From QHWK01 sp035259385 (lineage in GTDB: Bacteria > Acidobacteriota > Vicinamibacteria > Vicinamibacterales > CAVVIG01): DNA of 64,000 bases. Below are positions 12,211-20,099 of this stretch, one piece after another. The notes beneath the pieces are model-generated. The model was not told the DNA's origin, did not search any database, and worked only from the letters and a program-made list of their open reading frames with translations. The stretch lies in NCBI GenBank assembly GCA_035259385.1, contig DATFWL010000433.1, positions 1 through 64,000 of the forward strand. The letters are read 5' to 3'. How positions within the stretch are numbered: position 1 is the first letter of the stretch; each line of letters starts with the position of its first letter. Made by a program: the position numbers and the translations under genes.

Positions 12211-15200
12211 CTAGAAGTCGATCTCTCCGGTGATCTTGAAGAAGCGCGGGGTCATGATCGTGAGCGGCTGCAGCCAGGGTCCGCCCGGGACGAACGCGGT
12301 ATTGTAGGTGAGGGCCGCGCTCGAATTCAGCGCGTTGTAGACGTCCAGCGCCAGCATCGTCCGGGTGCCGCCGAACTTCAGGATCTTCGCGAAGCGCAGA
12401 TCGAGCTCGTTGATGCGATCGCCGTACATCGTGCCAGGCGGCAGCAGGTTGATCGTGACGTTGGCGGCGCTGCCCGACAGATTCCGCCCGAGAGAAGGCG
12501 CCACGACCGAGTTCGGCGCGGCGTAGTCCGCCGCGAGCGCCGCGCCCGGCTTGCTCTGAAAGGTGGCGGCGAGCTCGATGCCGCCCTTCGGCAGGACGTA
12601 CGACGTGAGACCGCGCAGCTGCGTGAGGAATCCGGTCGCGACGTGGCAGTACGGGCTGACCGGCGTCACCGCGGAGCTGATCAGACCGGCGCCGAACGCG
12701 CTCGTCCCGGTAACCGCCGTTGACAGCTCGGGGAGGTCCGCCCGCACGTCGCAGTTATCCGAGACGGTCTGTCCGCTGCTCGTCCCGCCGACGATCGTCA
12801 GTCCGCCCGCCGTTCTCAGGTTGAGCGTCACGTCCAGGCCGTTGAAGTATTGCAGCCACTTTCCGTACGTGCTCGAGCCGGTGACGAGGTTGTCGACCTG
12901 CCCCGCCTTCTCGGGCACGACGTCGTAGAGTCCGGAGATCGTGTAGCCGCCGCCGCCGGGCAGCCGCGGATCGGCCGGCGCCACGAGACTGAACGGCGTG
13001 AGATCGGCCGGCTGGAGCGCCAGGTTGTCGGCCACGGAAAACCCGTGGAACCACCGCCGCGTGTAGGCCACGTTCAGCGACGCCTGAGACCTGACCTGAC
13101 GCTCCATCGACACGACGACGTTCCAGTCAGAGGGACGGACGCCCCAACCGTCGAGAAGCGACCGGTCGAAGTTGTTGGTCAGGACGTTCTTGCCGAAGTT
13201 GGTGTTCGACACCACGCCGCACAGATCGCCGCCGGCCGGACGGAGATCCTGCGCCGCTGGGTTCAGCAGATCGCAATCGGGCACGAAGTTGCCGTTCGCG
13301 TCGGTCCAGGCGCGCGTGACGCCCGCTGTGCCGAACACCGTCGTCGTCTGAGGCATCCGCAGGGTCGGGTTCGTGTTGGCATAGTTGCCGGTCACACCAG
13401 CACCTTCGAGGTACCTGCCGACGGCCGCCCGGAGTACGGTGCCGCCGTTGCCGAAGAGGTCGTACGCCGCACCCATCCTCGGGGTGATGTCCTTGTAACT
13501 GTCCACGCCGGTCGTTTCCGGAATGATGATCGGCGCCGGCAGGAATCTCGACGGGCCCTCCTGCTGCATCGGGAACCAGCTCCGCGCGCGATCGAAGCGC
13601 ACGGCGCCCTGCAGGGTGAGGCGCCGCCGCGTCCACTGCTCCTGCGCGAACACCCCGTCCCAGCTCGCGCGCGCGTTGTTCACCCACGGCGAGATCGACT
13701 CGGTCAGCTGGTTCGGGACGCCGTTACTGACACGGTAGGTCAGGTTCTGGTTGTTCGTCACCCACGTCCGGTCGTCGGTCATCAGCGTGTGCTGGTAGCC
13801 GATCTTCAGGTTGTGAGAGCCGGTGACGTACGAGATCGAGCCTTTCCACAGATACGAACCCGTGTAGGCGACGCTGAAGTCCTGCGACCGGTACACGAGT
13901 CCGGGAATGTTCCCGTTCGCGGCGCAGCCGTTCGCGCACTGTTCGGCGACGCGAATCAGGTCGCGCGTCGGATTCGGGGTGCGCTCGAAGTTGCCGACGC
14001 CGAAGTAGGTGCCGCCAAAGCCGGCTTCGAGCAGCAACCGGCTCGTCATCGGAGACGACCAGGTGGCCTGCGACACCTGGAGGGGCCGGCCGAGCACGCC
14101 GACCGCTTCGGGCGAAACACGCGCGGGCTCCGAGAGCCCCGGGGTCGCGCCGGTGCAGCTGCGGCACAACGCCTGTGCATCCCAGAAGCCGGTGACCTTG
14201 TTGCGCGGCGTCACCTGCCACGTCACCCGGCCGCTGGCGTTCTCGAAGACGCGATCCGAATATTCGCGGCGGCTGACATCCGGCGCATACAACCATTTCG
14301 CGGCGTCGCCGGCGTTCAGGTTGTAGTAGACGTTCGGGCTCGCCTTGGTGCTTCCGCCGGTATGCGCGTTGACGAAATACCAGACGCGATCGCGGACGAT
14401 CGGACCACCGAGTGTGCCGGTGACGTCGTACACTCTCGTCAACGGCGTAGCCGCGGCGACACCCTGAGCCGCGAGCGCCGGCGTGAGGTTGTCCGACTGA
14501 AATTTCTCGCCGGTGCCGCTGAAAAAAGCGGAACCGCGGGTCGTGTTGCCACCGGCTTTGGGCACGATGTTCATCACCAGGCCCCCGGTCTCGATCTCGC
14601 CGAGCGCACCGGCCTCGGAGAAGGTGACGTCCTGCGCGTTGCCGACGTCCACCGTGTAGCTCGTCGCGGAGTTTCCAGCGGGCGGACTGCCGACGTTCAA
14701 CCCGTCGACGAGCAGACGCCCTTCGTTCGAGCGGCCGCCGTGGATCGGGAACGACGTCGTGGCGGTCGCCGTGACCGTGTCGTTGGTGGTCGTGACGACG
14801 CCGGGCACCAGCACGACGACGGCGTTGTAGCTGCGCACGGTCGGAATGGCCTTGAGGAGCGGGCCGCCGAGCGTGACGTCGTGCTTCGCGCTGTAAACGT
14901 CGATCGGCGGCGCCTCGGCCGTCACGCTGACGGCGTCGGCGAACGGACCAATTCCAAGCTGGGCGTCGGCGGTGGCGGTCGACGATCCAGTGACTTCGAC
15001 GTTCGCGCGGACGAAGGGACTCCAGCCGTCGAGCAGAAATGTGAGGGAATAGAGTCCCGGCCGCAGGTTTTCGAGGCGGTACTGTCCGGCATCGTCGGTC
15101 GTGGTCGTGCGCACCCGTTCGATCAGCTCAGGACTGTGCGCCTCGACGGTGACGTGAGGGAGCACCGCGCCCGTCGGATCCGTGACGACACCCGCGACGC

Positions 15201-15333
15201 CGCCCTGACCAAAGACGGTCGCAGGGACTCCGAGCCACAACGCGACGACGGCAAGCACGGTCGTCATCGTGCGGACCGATGGCCCGACCAAATGAGTGCT
15301 CATGGCGAGCCACGCTCGAGTGGCGATGATCAC
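12211..15333 (-). CDS. TonB-dependent receptor with N-terminal carboxypeptidase-regulatory-like domain
   Basis: An outer-membrane receptor of 1040 residues (or 1030 from ATG at 15303). A signal peptide ends near VFGQGG. Residues about 45-130 form the regulatory-like beta-sandwich (GVVTDPTGAVLPHVTVEA), followed by a plug (IPTVRSYNAVVVLVPGVV, FPIHGGRSNEGRLLVDGLNV) and a long barrel ending in a terminal Phe (FFKITGEIDF). This architecture is very abundant in Acidobacteriota and is usually linked to uptake of oligosaccharides or other large substrates; the substrate cannot be read here. GTG 15333 and ATG 15303 are both possible starts. Confidence 0.9.
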   Translation of the reverse strand: MIIATRAWLAMSTHLVGPSVRTMTTVLAVVALWLGVPATVFGQGGVAGVVTDPTGAVLPHVTVEAHSPELIERVRTTTTDDAGQYRLENLRPGLYSLTFLLDGWSPFVRANVEVTGSSTATADAQLGIGPFADAVSVTAEAPPIDVYSAKHDVTLGGPLLKAIPTVRSYNAVVVLVPGVVTTTNDTVTATATTSFPIHGGRSNEGRLLVDGLNVGSPPAGNSATSYTVDVGNAQDVTFSEAGALGEIETGGLVMNIVPKAGGNTTRGSAFFSGTGEKFQSDNLTPALAAQGVAAATPLTRVYDVTGTLGGPIVRDRVWYFVNAHTGGSTKASPNVYYNLNAGDAAKWLYAPDVSRREYSDRVFENASGRVTWQVTPRNKVTGFWDAQALCRSCTGATPGLSEPARVSPEAVGVLGRPLQVSQATWSSPMTSRLLLEAGFGGTYFGVGNFERTPNPTRDLIRVAEQCANGCAANGNIPGLVYRSQDFSVAYTGSYLWKGSISYVTGSHNLKIGYQHTLMTDDRTWVTNNQNLTYRVSNGVPNQLTESISPWVNNARASWDGVFAQEQWTRRRLTLQGAVRFDRARSWFPMQQEGPSRFLPAPIIIPETTGVDSYKDITPRMGAAYDLFGNGGTVLRAAVGRYLEGAGVTGNYANTNPTLRMPQTTTVFGTAGVTRAWTDANGNFVPDCDLLNPAAQDLRPAGGDLCGVVSNTNFGKNVLTNNFDRSLLDGWGVRPSDWNVVVSMERQVRSQASLNVAYTRRWFHGFSVADNLALQPADLTPFSLVAPADPRLPGGGGYTISGLYDVVPEKAGQVDNLVTGSSTYGKWLQYFNGLDVTLNLRTAGGLTIVGGTSSGQTVSDNCDVRADLPELSTAVTGTSAFGAGLISSAVTPVSPYCHVATGFLTQLRGLTSYVLPKGGIELAATFQSKPGAALAADYAAPNSVVAPSLGRNLSGSAANVTINLLPPGTMYGDRINELDLRFAKILKFGGTRTMLALDVYNALNSSAALTYNTAFVPGGPWLQPLTIMTPRFFKITGEIDF

Positions 15334-15401
15334 TGTACAAACCGTCCTGAAATGCGCGATGCCGCGTGCGCGGGATCGGCGGCGATACGATACACCACCG
15401 C

Positions 15402-15419
15402 TTCACACAGGATTGTGAA
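15402..15419. promoter_or_regulatory. Palindromic operator candidate upstream of the TonB receptor
   Basis: TTCACACAGGATTGTGAA is an inverted repeat with perfect 6-base arms around six bases, about 70 bases upstream of the receptor start. It resembles sites for dimeric regulators. The arms are CRP-like bases but in the opposite order to the CRP consensus. The rest of the 15334-15606 gap holds nothing else I can name. Confidence 0.45.
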
Positions 15420-15606
15420 CTTCTGTTGACAGTTCGTGGCGCCGGGCCCGAGGACGTCGGCCGATTCAGCCGATCTCGAATGCGGACGGTCGTGCGGCGC
15501 GGCAGTGATCGTTCAGCCGGTAGGTCAGCTTGAGGCGCAAGCGGCGTGGCCACGATCAGGCGCCACGGACGACGCCGACTTGCCGGGGGCGCGTCGCGCG
15601 ACCAGG

Positions 15607-16269
15607 TCAGCCGTCGCGCCGCAGCTGGATCTGGACGACGTCTGCGCCCGATCCGCTCGCGAGCAGGATGGCCCCGCCGCTCTCGTCGACAATTCGCCGC
15701 GCGGTGCGCAGGCGCAGCGGATCGCCTGCGCCGGTCGTCGCCTTTCGCAGGGACTCCCAGGCATGGGGCCAGAACCCGGAGGGCTGCGCGTTGATCACGA
15801 CCTGAACGTCGTCAGATGCCGCGGCGGCGCGAACCGACACGGTCGCGTGGCCCCGGCGGTGGCGGAGGGCATGATCGATGACCAGCGTGATCGCGCGGCC
15901 GAGCCGCGGCTCGTCGCCGGCCACGCGCACCAGGCCCGCCGCGTCTGCATCGATACGGACCGCGCTGTTCTCGCGAAACCGGCTCGCGATCCGCGCGAGG
16001 ATCAGATCGAGACGCGCGGACGCGGCGGTGCCGCCGGCCCGTCGTGGTGGTCCGCTCAACAGGCTCAAATCGCCGGAGATGGCGACGAGCTCCGAGACTG
16101 GCGCGGCGATGCGGCGCAGGACCTCGCGGTATTCCTCCGCGGATCGATCGCGGCGTAGCGCCACTTCGATTTCACCGGCGACCGCCGTGAGCGGCGTTCG
16201 AATCTCGTGGGCGACGGCTGCGGCGAACAGATCCAGATCGGCGCCGGCCGTATCCCGTGCGTCGCTCAC
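15607..16269 (-). CDS. Truncated, degenerate histidine kinase (pseudokinase)
   Basis: From GTG at 16269, which overlaps the upstream stop as GTGA, this gives 220 residues with no membrane or sensor part. The dimerisation helix with AHEIRTPLTAVAGE (phospho-His) is intact. The ATPase domain is degraded: the N-box reads VIDHALRH with His for the usual Asn, the DxGxG box reads NAQPSGF, and the usual GLGL reads DPLRL. It therefore probably cannot bind ATP normally. It sits after a deleted OmpR-type regulator, so the whole two-component locus looks decayed. It could be a pseudogene or a phosphatase/scaffold; I favour decay. Confidence 0.6.
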   Translation of the reverse strand: MSDARDTAGADLDLFAAAVAHEIRTPLTAVAGEIEVALRRDRSAEEYREVLRRIAAPVSELVAISGDLSLLSGPPRRAGGTAASARLDLILARIASRFRENSAVRIDADAAGLVRVAGDEPRLGRAITLVIDHALRHRRGHATVSVRAAAASDDVQVVINAQPSGFWPHAWESLRKATTGAGDPLRLRTARRIVDESGGAILLASGSGADVVQIQLRRDG

Positions 16270-16437
16270 GTGGCGCAGCCCCCGCCGCCCAGTCTCTTCC
16301 TCGCGAAGCTGATGTACACGTCGACCACGCTGGAATTCGGGCTGTCGTCGTCGTCCCAGACATGCTGCGCGAGCTCGTCGTGGGACACCGGTTTGCCCGC
16401 GTGCAGCCCCTCCGTCTTCGACGACCAGCAGGCGCAC
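16266..16437 (-). pseudogene. OmpR-family response regulator with internal deletion
   Basis: The first codons (GTG at 16437) read VRLLVVEDGG, the start of a receiver domain. In the next frame the sequence continues as GKPVSHDELAQHVWDDDD and VVDVYISFARKRLGGG, the second half of an OmpR-type winged helix, ending in TGA at 16266. About 170 residues (most of the receiver, linker and start of the DNA-binding domain) are missing, and the two pieces are out of frame. The stop still overlaps the kinase start by GTGA, as in an intact regulator-kinase operon. Confidence 0.7.
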
Positions 16438-16684
16438 GGGGCCGACAGCCCTGGCAACGAGGGCAAAAGACGATCCGCGGCCCCAGGCGCCGCCGCCCGG
16501 CGCTTTTGGGCGGAAATACGGGATCGCCGCGCAGAGCGGGCAGGTGAGAGCGTCCGCAGACAAACTCGACGGCGAACAATTTCTGCCGCGCGCGTGACTG
16601 CGTCGCTGTCTTTGACGCCGGGGCCATCCCCGATCTCGGGATCGCGGCGAGCCGCCGGCCGCAGGCGACTACCGCAAGTCCGGG

Positions 16685-17032
16685 TCAGTCGACGTCGTAC
16701 TCGGAGACGGTGACGCTCCAGCCCGGGTCGCGGTTCGCGCCATCGGCGAACAGCGGCGCCCATACCGCGGCGCACGCCTTGTCGTAGTCGCGGCCCGCGG
16801 CCAGGATCGGCTGGAGGCATCGCTCGCCCTCGGCCGAACAGCCGGACGCGAGGCACGGATTGCCGTTCGCGCGACACGCCTCCGTGTACTTCATCTCGAT
16901 CACGCCGCACGCGTCGTAGAACGGACGGCGGGCGCGCGCCGTGAGCAGGCCGGCGAGCGCCGGCTTTGGAAAGTGGCCTTCAAGGGCATGCTCGATCACT
17001 TGCTGCGGCGTCATGAGCGCGGGGACGGTCAT
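16685..17032 (-). CDS. Small cysteine-containing protein of unknown function
   Basis: A 115-residue protein starting at ATG 17032 behind GGAGGAG. It has no signal peptide or membrane segment. The middle (residues about 38-85) contains six cysteines, including YDACGVIEMKYTEACRANG and PCLASGCSAEGERCLQP. The spacing does not match a zinc finger or ferredoxin that I know; disulphides or a metal site are possible. It lies between the decayed two-component locus and the FixL-like kinase. I do not recognise the family. Confidence 0.7.
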   Translation of the reverse strand: MTVPALMTPQQVIEHALEGHFPKPALAGLLTARARRPFYDACGVIEMKYTEACRANGNPCLASGCSAEGERCLQPILAAGRDYDKACAAVWAPLFADGANRDPGWSVTVSEYDVD

Positions 17033-17153
17033 CGCACTCCTCCACGTCGAACCGGTTGCCGGACTTCCGTCACAGGCGGTGCGCTGACGACCGTGGTCAC
17101 AAGGAGAATGCCGGGCGAGCCGCGTTGTGCGGCGGCGAGCGGTGCGCGCCGAT

Positions 17154-18581
17154 TCAGACGATCGCTGGCGCGGCCGGCAGCTCCACGGTGACGGCTGTGC
17201 CGCCGCCTGGCGGACAGGCGATCGCGATCCGTCCGTCGTGCGCTTCGACGATCCGCTTTGCCGTCGGGAGTCCAAGGCCGGTACCGCGAGCCTTCGTCGT
17301 GAAGAACGGCGTGAAGATCCTTTCGAGCACGTCGGCGGCGATCCCCGGCCCGGCGTCGGCGACCACGACGCGACAGCGCGACTCGATCGTGTCCAGCGTC
17401 ACGCGGATCGTCCCGTGGCCGTGCATCGCCTGCGCGCCGTTGACGAGGAGATTCTGGAACGCGATCTTCAGCAGTTCCGGATCGGCCATCACCGGCGCGG
17501 CGTGCCCCTCGACCTGGATCGCGACGCGAGTGAGCGCCGGGTCGCCGGTGAGCAGGTCGGCGGTGGTGCGCACGAGCTCGCCGAGATCGACCGGCAGCGG
17601 CCGCGGCACAGGCGGACGCGCGAACAGGAGCAGATCCTTGATGAGCTCGTTCAGCGCGTCGATCCGCGTGACGATCTCCGTGGCGATTTCGGCGTCCTTG
17701 CTCCCGGACGGCAGGCGGCCGCCAATCACCTGGATCGCGCCGCGAATCCCGGCCAGCGGGTTCTTCACCTCGTGGGCGATGACGGCCGCCATCTCGCCGA
17801 GCCGCGCCAGCGACGTCTGCTCGCGCAGCCGCTCTTCCATCCGGACGCGGGCGCTCAGGTCGGCGAGGATCCCGGTGAACTTCCGCTCGCCGTTGACGTG
17901 CATTTCGCCGACCGACAGCCGCACCGGAAACGTCGTGCCGTCGCGCCGCAGTCCGGTCACCTCGCGGCCGATCCCGATGATCCGCTTCTCGCCCGTTTCG
18001 AAGTAGCGCGAGATGTATCCATCGTGCTCTTCACGGTACGGCGACGGCATCAGGATGCTGATGTTCCGGCCGTAGACCTCCGCCTCGGCGTAGCCGAAGA
18101 GGCGTTCGGCCGCGGGGTTGAAGACCTCGATGCGGCCGCTCGCGTCGATGACGACGATGCCGTCGACGGCGGATTCGATCACCGACCGCCACCGCGCCTC
18201 GCTGGTGCGAAGCCGCTCTTCGAGGGCGAGCTGTTCGGTCAAGTCGTGGATGATGGCGATGAACGCCCGCGCGCCGTCGACTTCCGCTTCGCCGACCGTG
18301 AGCTGCAGCGGGAACGTCGTGCCGTCCTTGCACGCGCCGACGAGATGCGTTCCCGGTCTGATCATCCTCTCGCCGGTGGCGGCATAGTGCCGTGCGTAGC
18401 CGCCATACTCCGCGCGGCGCGACTCCGGCACCAGTATCGCGACGCTGCGGCCGAAGATTTCCTCCGGTGTGTAGCCGAACAGCCGCTCGGCCGCCGGGTT
18501 GAACTCTTCGATGCAACCCCGCGCGTCGACGAGGACGATGGCGTCAACCGCGGACCGGACGATAGCGCCCCATCGCTGCAT
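17154..18581 (-). CDS. Cytoplasmic double-PAS histidine kinase, FixL-like haem-PAS signature
   Basis: A soluble kinase of 475 residues: PAS-A (about 1-118), PAS-B (about 127-245), HisKA with AHEVKNPLAGIRGA (phospho-His 270) and HATPase with FQNLLVNGAQA, DAGPGIA and GTGLGL. PAS-B closely follows the FixL haem-PAS pattern: ILMPSPYREEHDGYISRY with His186 where FixL has its haem ligand, and IIGIGREVTG with Arg206, 20 residues later, where FixL has the O2-contacting Arg. PAS-A has the same fold pattern but Tyr59 where the His would be. I infer an O2- or redox-sensing kinase. It is the last gene of the nifU-activator operon and overlaps the small membrane ORF by 38 bases. Its likely partner is one of the two receivers at 20-22 kb. 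Confidence 0.85.
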   Translation of the reverse strand: MQRWGAIVRSAVDAIVLVDARGCIEEFNPAAERLFGYTPEEIFGRSVAILVPESRRAEYGGYARHYAATGERMIRPGTHLVGACKDGTTFPLQLTVGEAEVDGARAFIAIIHDLTEQLALEERLRTSEARWRSVIESAVDGIVVIDASGRIEVFNPAAERLFGYAEAEVYGRNISILMPSPYREEHDGYISRYFETGEKRIIGIGREVTGLRRDGTTFPVRLSVGEMHVNGERKFTGILADLSARVRMEERLREQTSLARLGEMAAVIAHEVKNPLAGIRGAIQVIGGRLPSGSKDAEIATEIVTRIDALNELIKDLLLFARPPVPRPLPVDLGELVRTTADLLTGDPALTRVAIQVEGHAAPVMADPELLKIAFQNLLVNGAQAMHGHGTIRVTLDTIESRCRVVVADAGPGIAADVLERIFTPFFTTKARGTGLGLPTAKRIVEAHDGRIAIACPPGGGTAVTVELPAAPAIV

Positions 18582-18693
18582 GCGGGCGCCAGTATACAGA
18601 CCTTGCGATCACGACCGATGCGATACCGACGGCGACCGCCGCGGGCGGCAGCACCAGCGCCAGAACGAACAACGCTTCAAACAGCGTCTGCAC
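18544..18693 (-). CDS. Small single-pass membrane peptide
   Basis: A 49-residue peptide from GTG 18693, with an ideal ribosome site (AGGAGGG, six bases before the start). Residues 3-31 are one strong hydrophobic helix (LFEALFVLALVLPPAAVAVG), followed by a basic tail. Its start lies inside the end of the sigma54-activator gene and its end overlaps the start of the kinase, as expected for a translated link in the operon. No family is recognised. It could anchor or modulate the soluble kinase, but this is a guess from position. Confidence 0.6.
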   Translation of the reverse strand: MQTLFEALFVLALVLPPAAVAVGIASVVIARSVYWRPHAAMGRYRPVRG

Positions 18694-19732
18694 GGAACCC
18701 TCCTGATTCACTCGCGGCGGTCGCCGCCTCGGCCTCGTGTCCGAGACCACACCGGGTGATCCGATCGCCGAGCGTCGATCGTTTGATCTGCAGCAGCTCC
18801 GCGGCCTTCGACTTGTTGCCGTTGCTCACCTTGAGCGCCCACAGAATCAGGTTCGACTCGAGCTCGCGCAGGCGATCGTCGAGCGAGATCGGCGCGGCCG
18901 GCCCGGCCGGCAGCGGCGCCGCCAGCGCCGGGTCCGGGGGCTGTGCGCCGGCGCGGAACAGGATGGCCGCCGACATGCAGCCGACGCGCACCGTGCCGCA
19001 CGTGCAGGTCTGGGCGATCCGCTCGCATGCGTTCTCCAGCTCGCGCACGTTGCCGGGCCAGCTGTAGCGCATGAACGCCTGACGCACGGCGTCGGACACC
19101 TGCGGCTCGTCCTCGCCCGAGCGACGAAAATACCGGCGGAGAAAGTGATCCATCAGCACCGGGATGTCTTCGCGGCGCTCGCGCAGCGGCGGCAGCGCCA
19201 CCGGCAGCACGTTGAGGCGGTAGTACAGGTCTTCGCGGAACTTGCCGTCGGCGACCATCTGTTTCAGGTCGCGCTTGGTGCCGGCGATGATGCGAACGTT
19301 CACCGGCACGGTCCGCGTGCCGCCGAGCCGCTCGATGGTGCGGTTCTGCAGCACGCGCAGCAGCTTCACCTGCATCGAGAGCGGCACGTCGTCGATGTCG
19401 TCGAGGAAGATCGTCCCGCCGTCGGCGAGCTCGAAGCGTCCGGGCCGATCCTTGATCGCGCCGGTGAACGCGCCGCGCTCGTGCCCGAACAGCTCCGACT
19501 CGATCAAGGTCTCGGAGAAGAGCGCACAGCTGACGGCGACGAACGGATGGTGCTTGCGGCGACTCGATTCGTGAATCAGCGTCGCGGTCACTTCCTTGCC
19601 GGTGCCGCTTTCCCCGGTGATGAGCACGGTGCTCTCGCTGTGGCCGATGACCCGCAGGAACTCGAACACCGCGCGCATGCGCGCGCTCTTCCCGACGACC
19701 ACCGAATCCATCGCGAGCGGAGCTGAGGTCAT
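18677..19732 (-). CDS. Receiver-less sigma54 activator (PspF-like) with a cysteine cluster
   Basis: A bacterial enhancer-binding protein of 351 residues without an N-terminal regulatory domain. ATG at 19732 lies 8 bases after nifU. Seen are Walker A GESGTGKE (40-47), the sigma54-contacting loop GAFTGA (87-92), Walker B FLDDID (the usual second acidic residue Glu is Asp), SWPGNVRELENA and a C-terminal Fis-type helix-turn-helix (NKSKAAELLQIKRSTLGDRI). Between the AAA+ and Fis parts is a cluster C236-x6-C243-x-C245-x6-C252, where most relatives have none. NifA proteins also carry Cys in this linker, linked to oxygen sensitivity. A redox- or Fe-S-responsive activator is plausible, supported by nifU directly upstream. 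Confidence 0.85.
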   Translation of the reverse strand: MTSAPLAMDSVVVGKSARMRAVFEFLRVIGHSESTVLITGESGTGKEVTATLIHESSRRKHHPFVAVSCALFSETLIESELFGHERGAFTGAIKDRPGRFELADGGTIFLDDIDDVPLSMQVKLLRVLQNRTIERLGGTRTVPVNVRIIAGTKRDLKQMVADGKFREDLYYRLNVLPVALPPLRERREDIPVLMDHFLRRYFRRSGEDEPQVSDAVRQAFMRYSWPGNVRELENACERIAQTCTCGTVRVGCMSAAILFRAGAQPPDPALAAPLPAGPAAPISLDDRLRELESNLILWALKVSNGNKSKAAELLQIKRSTLGDRITRCGLGHEAEAATAASESGGFRADAV

Positions 19733-19740
19733 CGCCGCCC

Positions 19741-19965
19741 TCACATGAGACGCAGCGTCTCGAACTCGGGCAGCTCGTCGCGCAGGGCGGTCTCGACACC
19801 GAGATACAGCGTCATGTGCGCGCTCGGGCAGCCGGCGCACATGCCGGTCAGTTTCACGCTCGCCGAATTGCCTACCACCTCGATCAGCTCGATGTCGCCG
19901 CCGTCGGCGCGGAGAAACGGACGCACGCGATCGAGCACTGCGTCCACTCGCTCTTTGGTGATCAT
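19741..19965 (-). CDS. NifU-like C-terminal domain Fe-S cluster protein
   Basis: A 74-residue protein matching the NifU C-terminal / Nfu domain, with the cluster-binding GMCAGCPSA motif (Cys43, Cys46). Such proteins carry 4Fe-4S clusters to target proteins. It is the first gene of an operon with the PspF-like activator, the small membrane peptide and the FixL-like kinase. No ribosome site is visible, and the sigma54 element upstream would place the transcript start only 2-3 bases before the ATG, so the mRNA may be leaderless. Confidence 0.9.
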   Translation of the reverse strand: MITKERVDAVLDRVRPFLRADGGDIELIEVVGNSASVKLTGMCAGCPSAHMTLYLGVETALRDELPEFETLRLM

Positions 19966-19977
19966 GCGAACAGCAGG

Positions 19978-19993
19978 GGCAACGGTCGTGCCA
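19978..19993 (-). promoter_or_regulatory. sigma54 -24/-12 promoter for the nifU-activator-kinase operon
   Basis: On the minus strand TGGCACGACCGTTGCC matches the consensus TGGCACG-N4-TTGCW at all but the last base. It lies in the 134-base gap between the ntrC-type gene and nifU. If used, the operon that encodes a sigma54 activator is itself sigma54-dependent. Upstream are a GGAATATTCC palindrome (20059-20068) and a weaker NNCGG-N4-CCGNN repeat near 20010, neither at the spacing seen at the other sites. Confidence 0.75.
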
Positions 19994-20099
19994 GAAACCC
20001 GGCACCGGGAAGCCGTGTGAGCGACGGAATGTCGAGGATCGGGCGTGGCGGACAGTGGGGAATATTCCGCGCGACCGCGAGATCCTCCCCGACGACCAA

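Noticed and set aside
12850..15429. Very long plus-strand open frame opposite the TonB receptor
   Set aside because: Antisense shadow: Arg/Val/Gly-rich, no domain, while the minus strand encodes a clear receptor.
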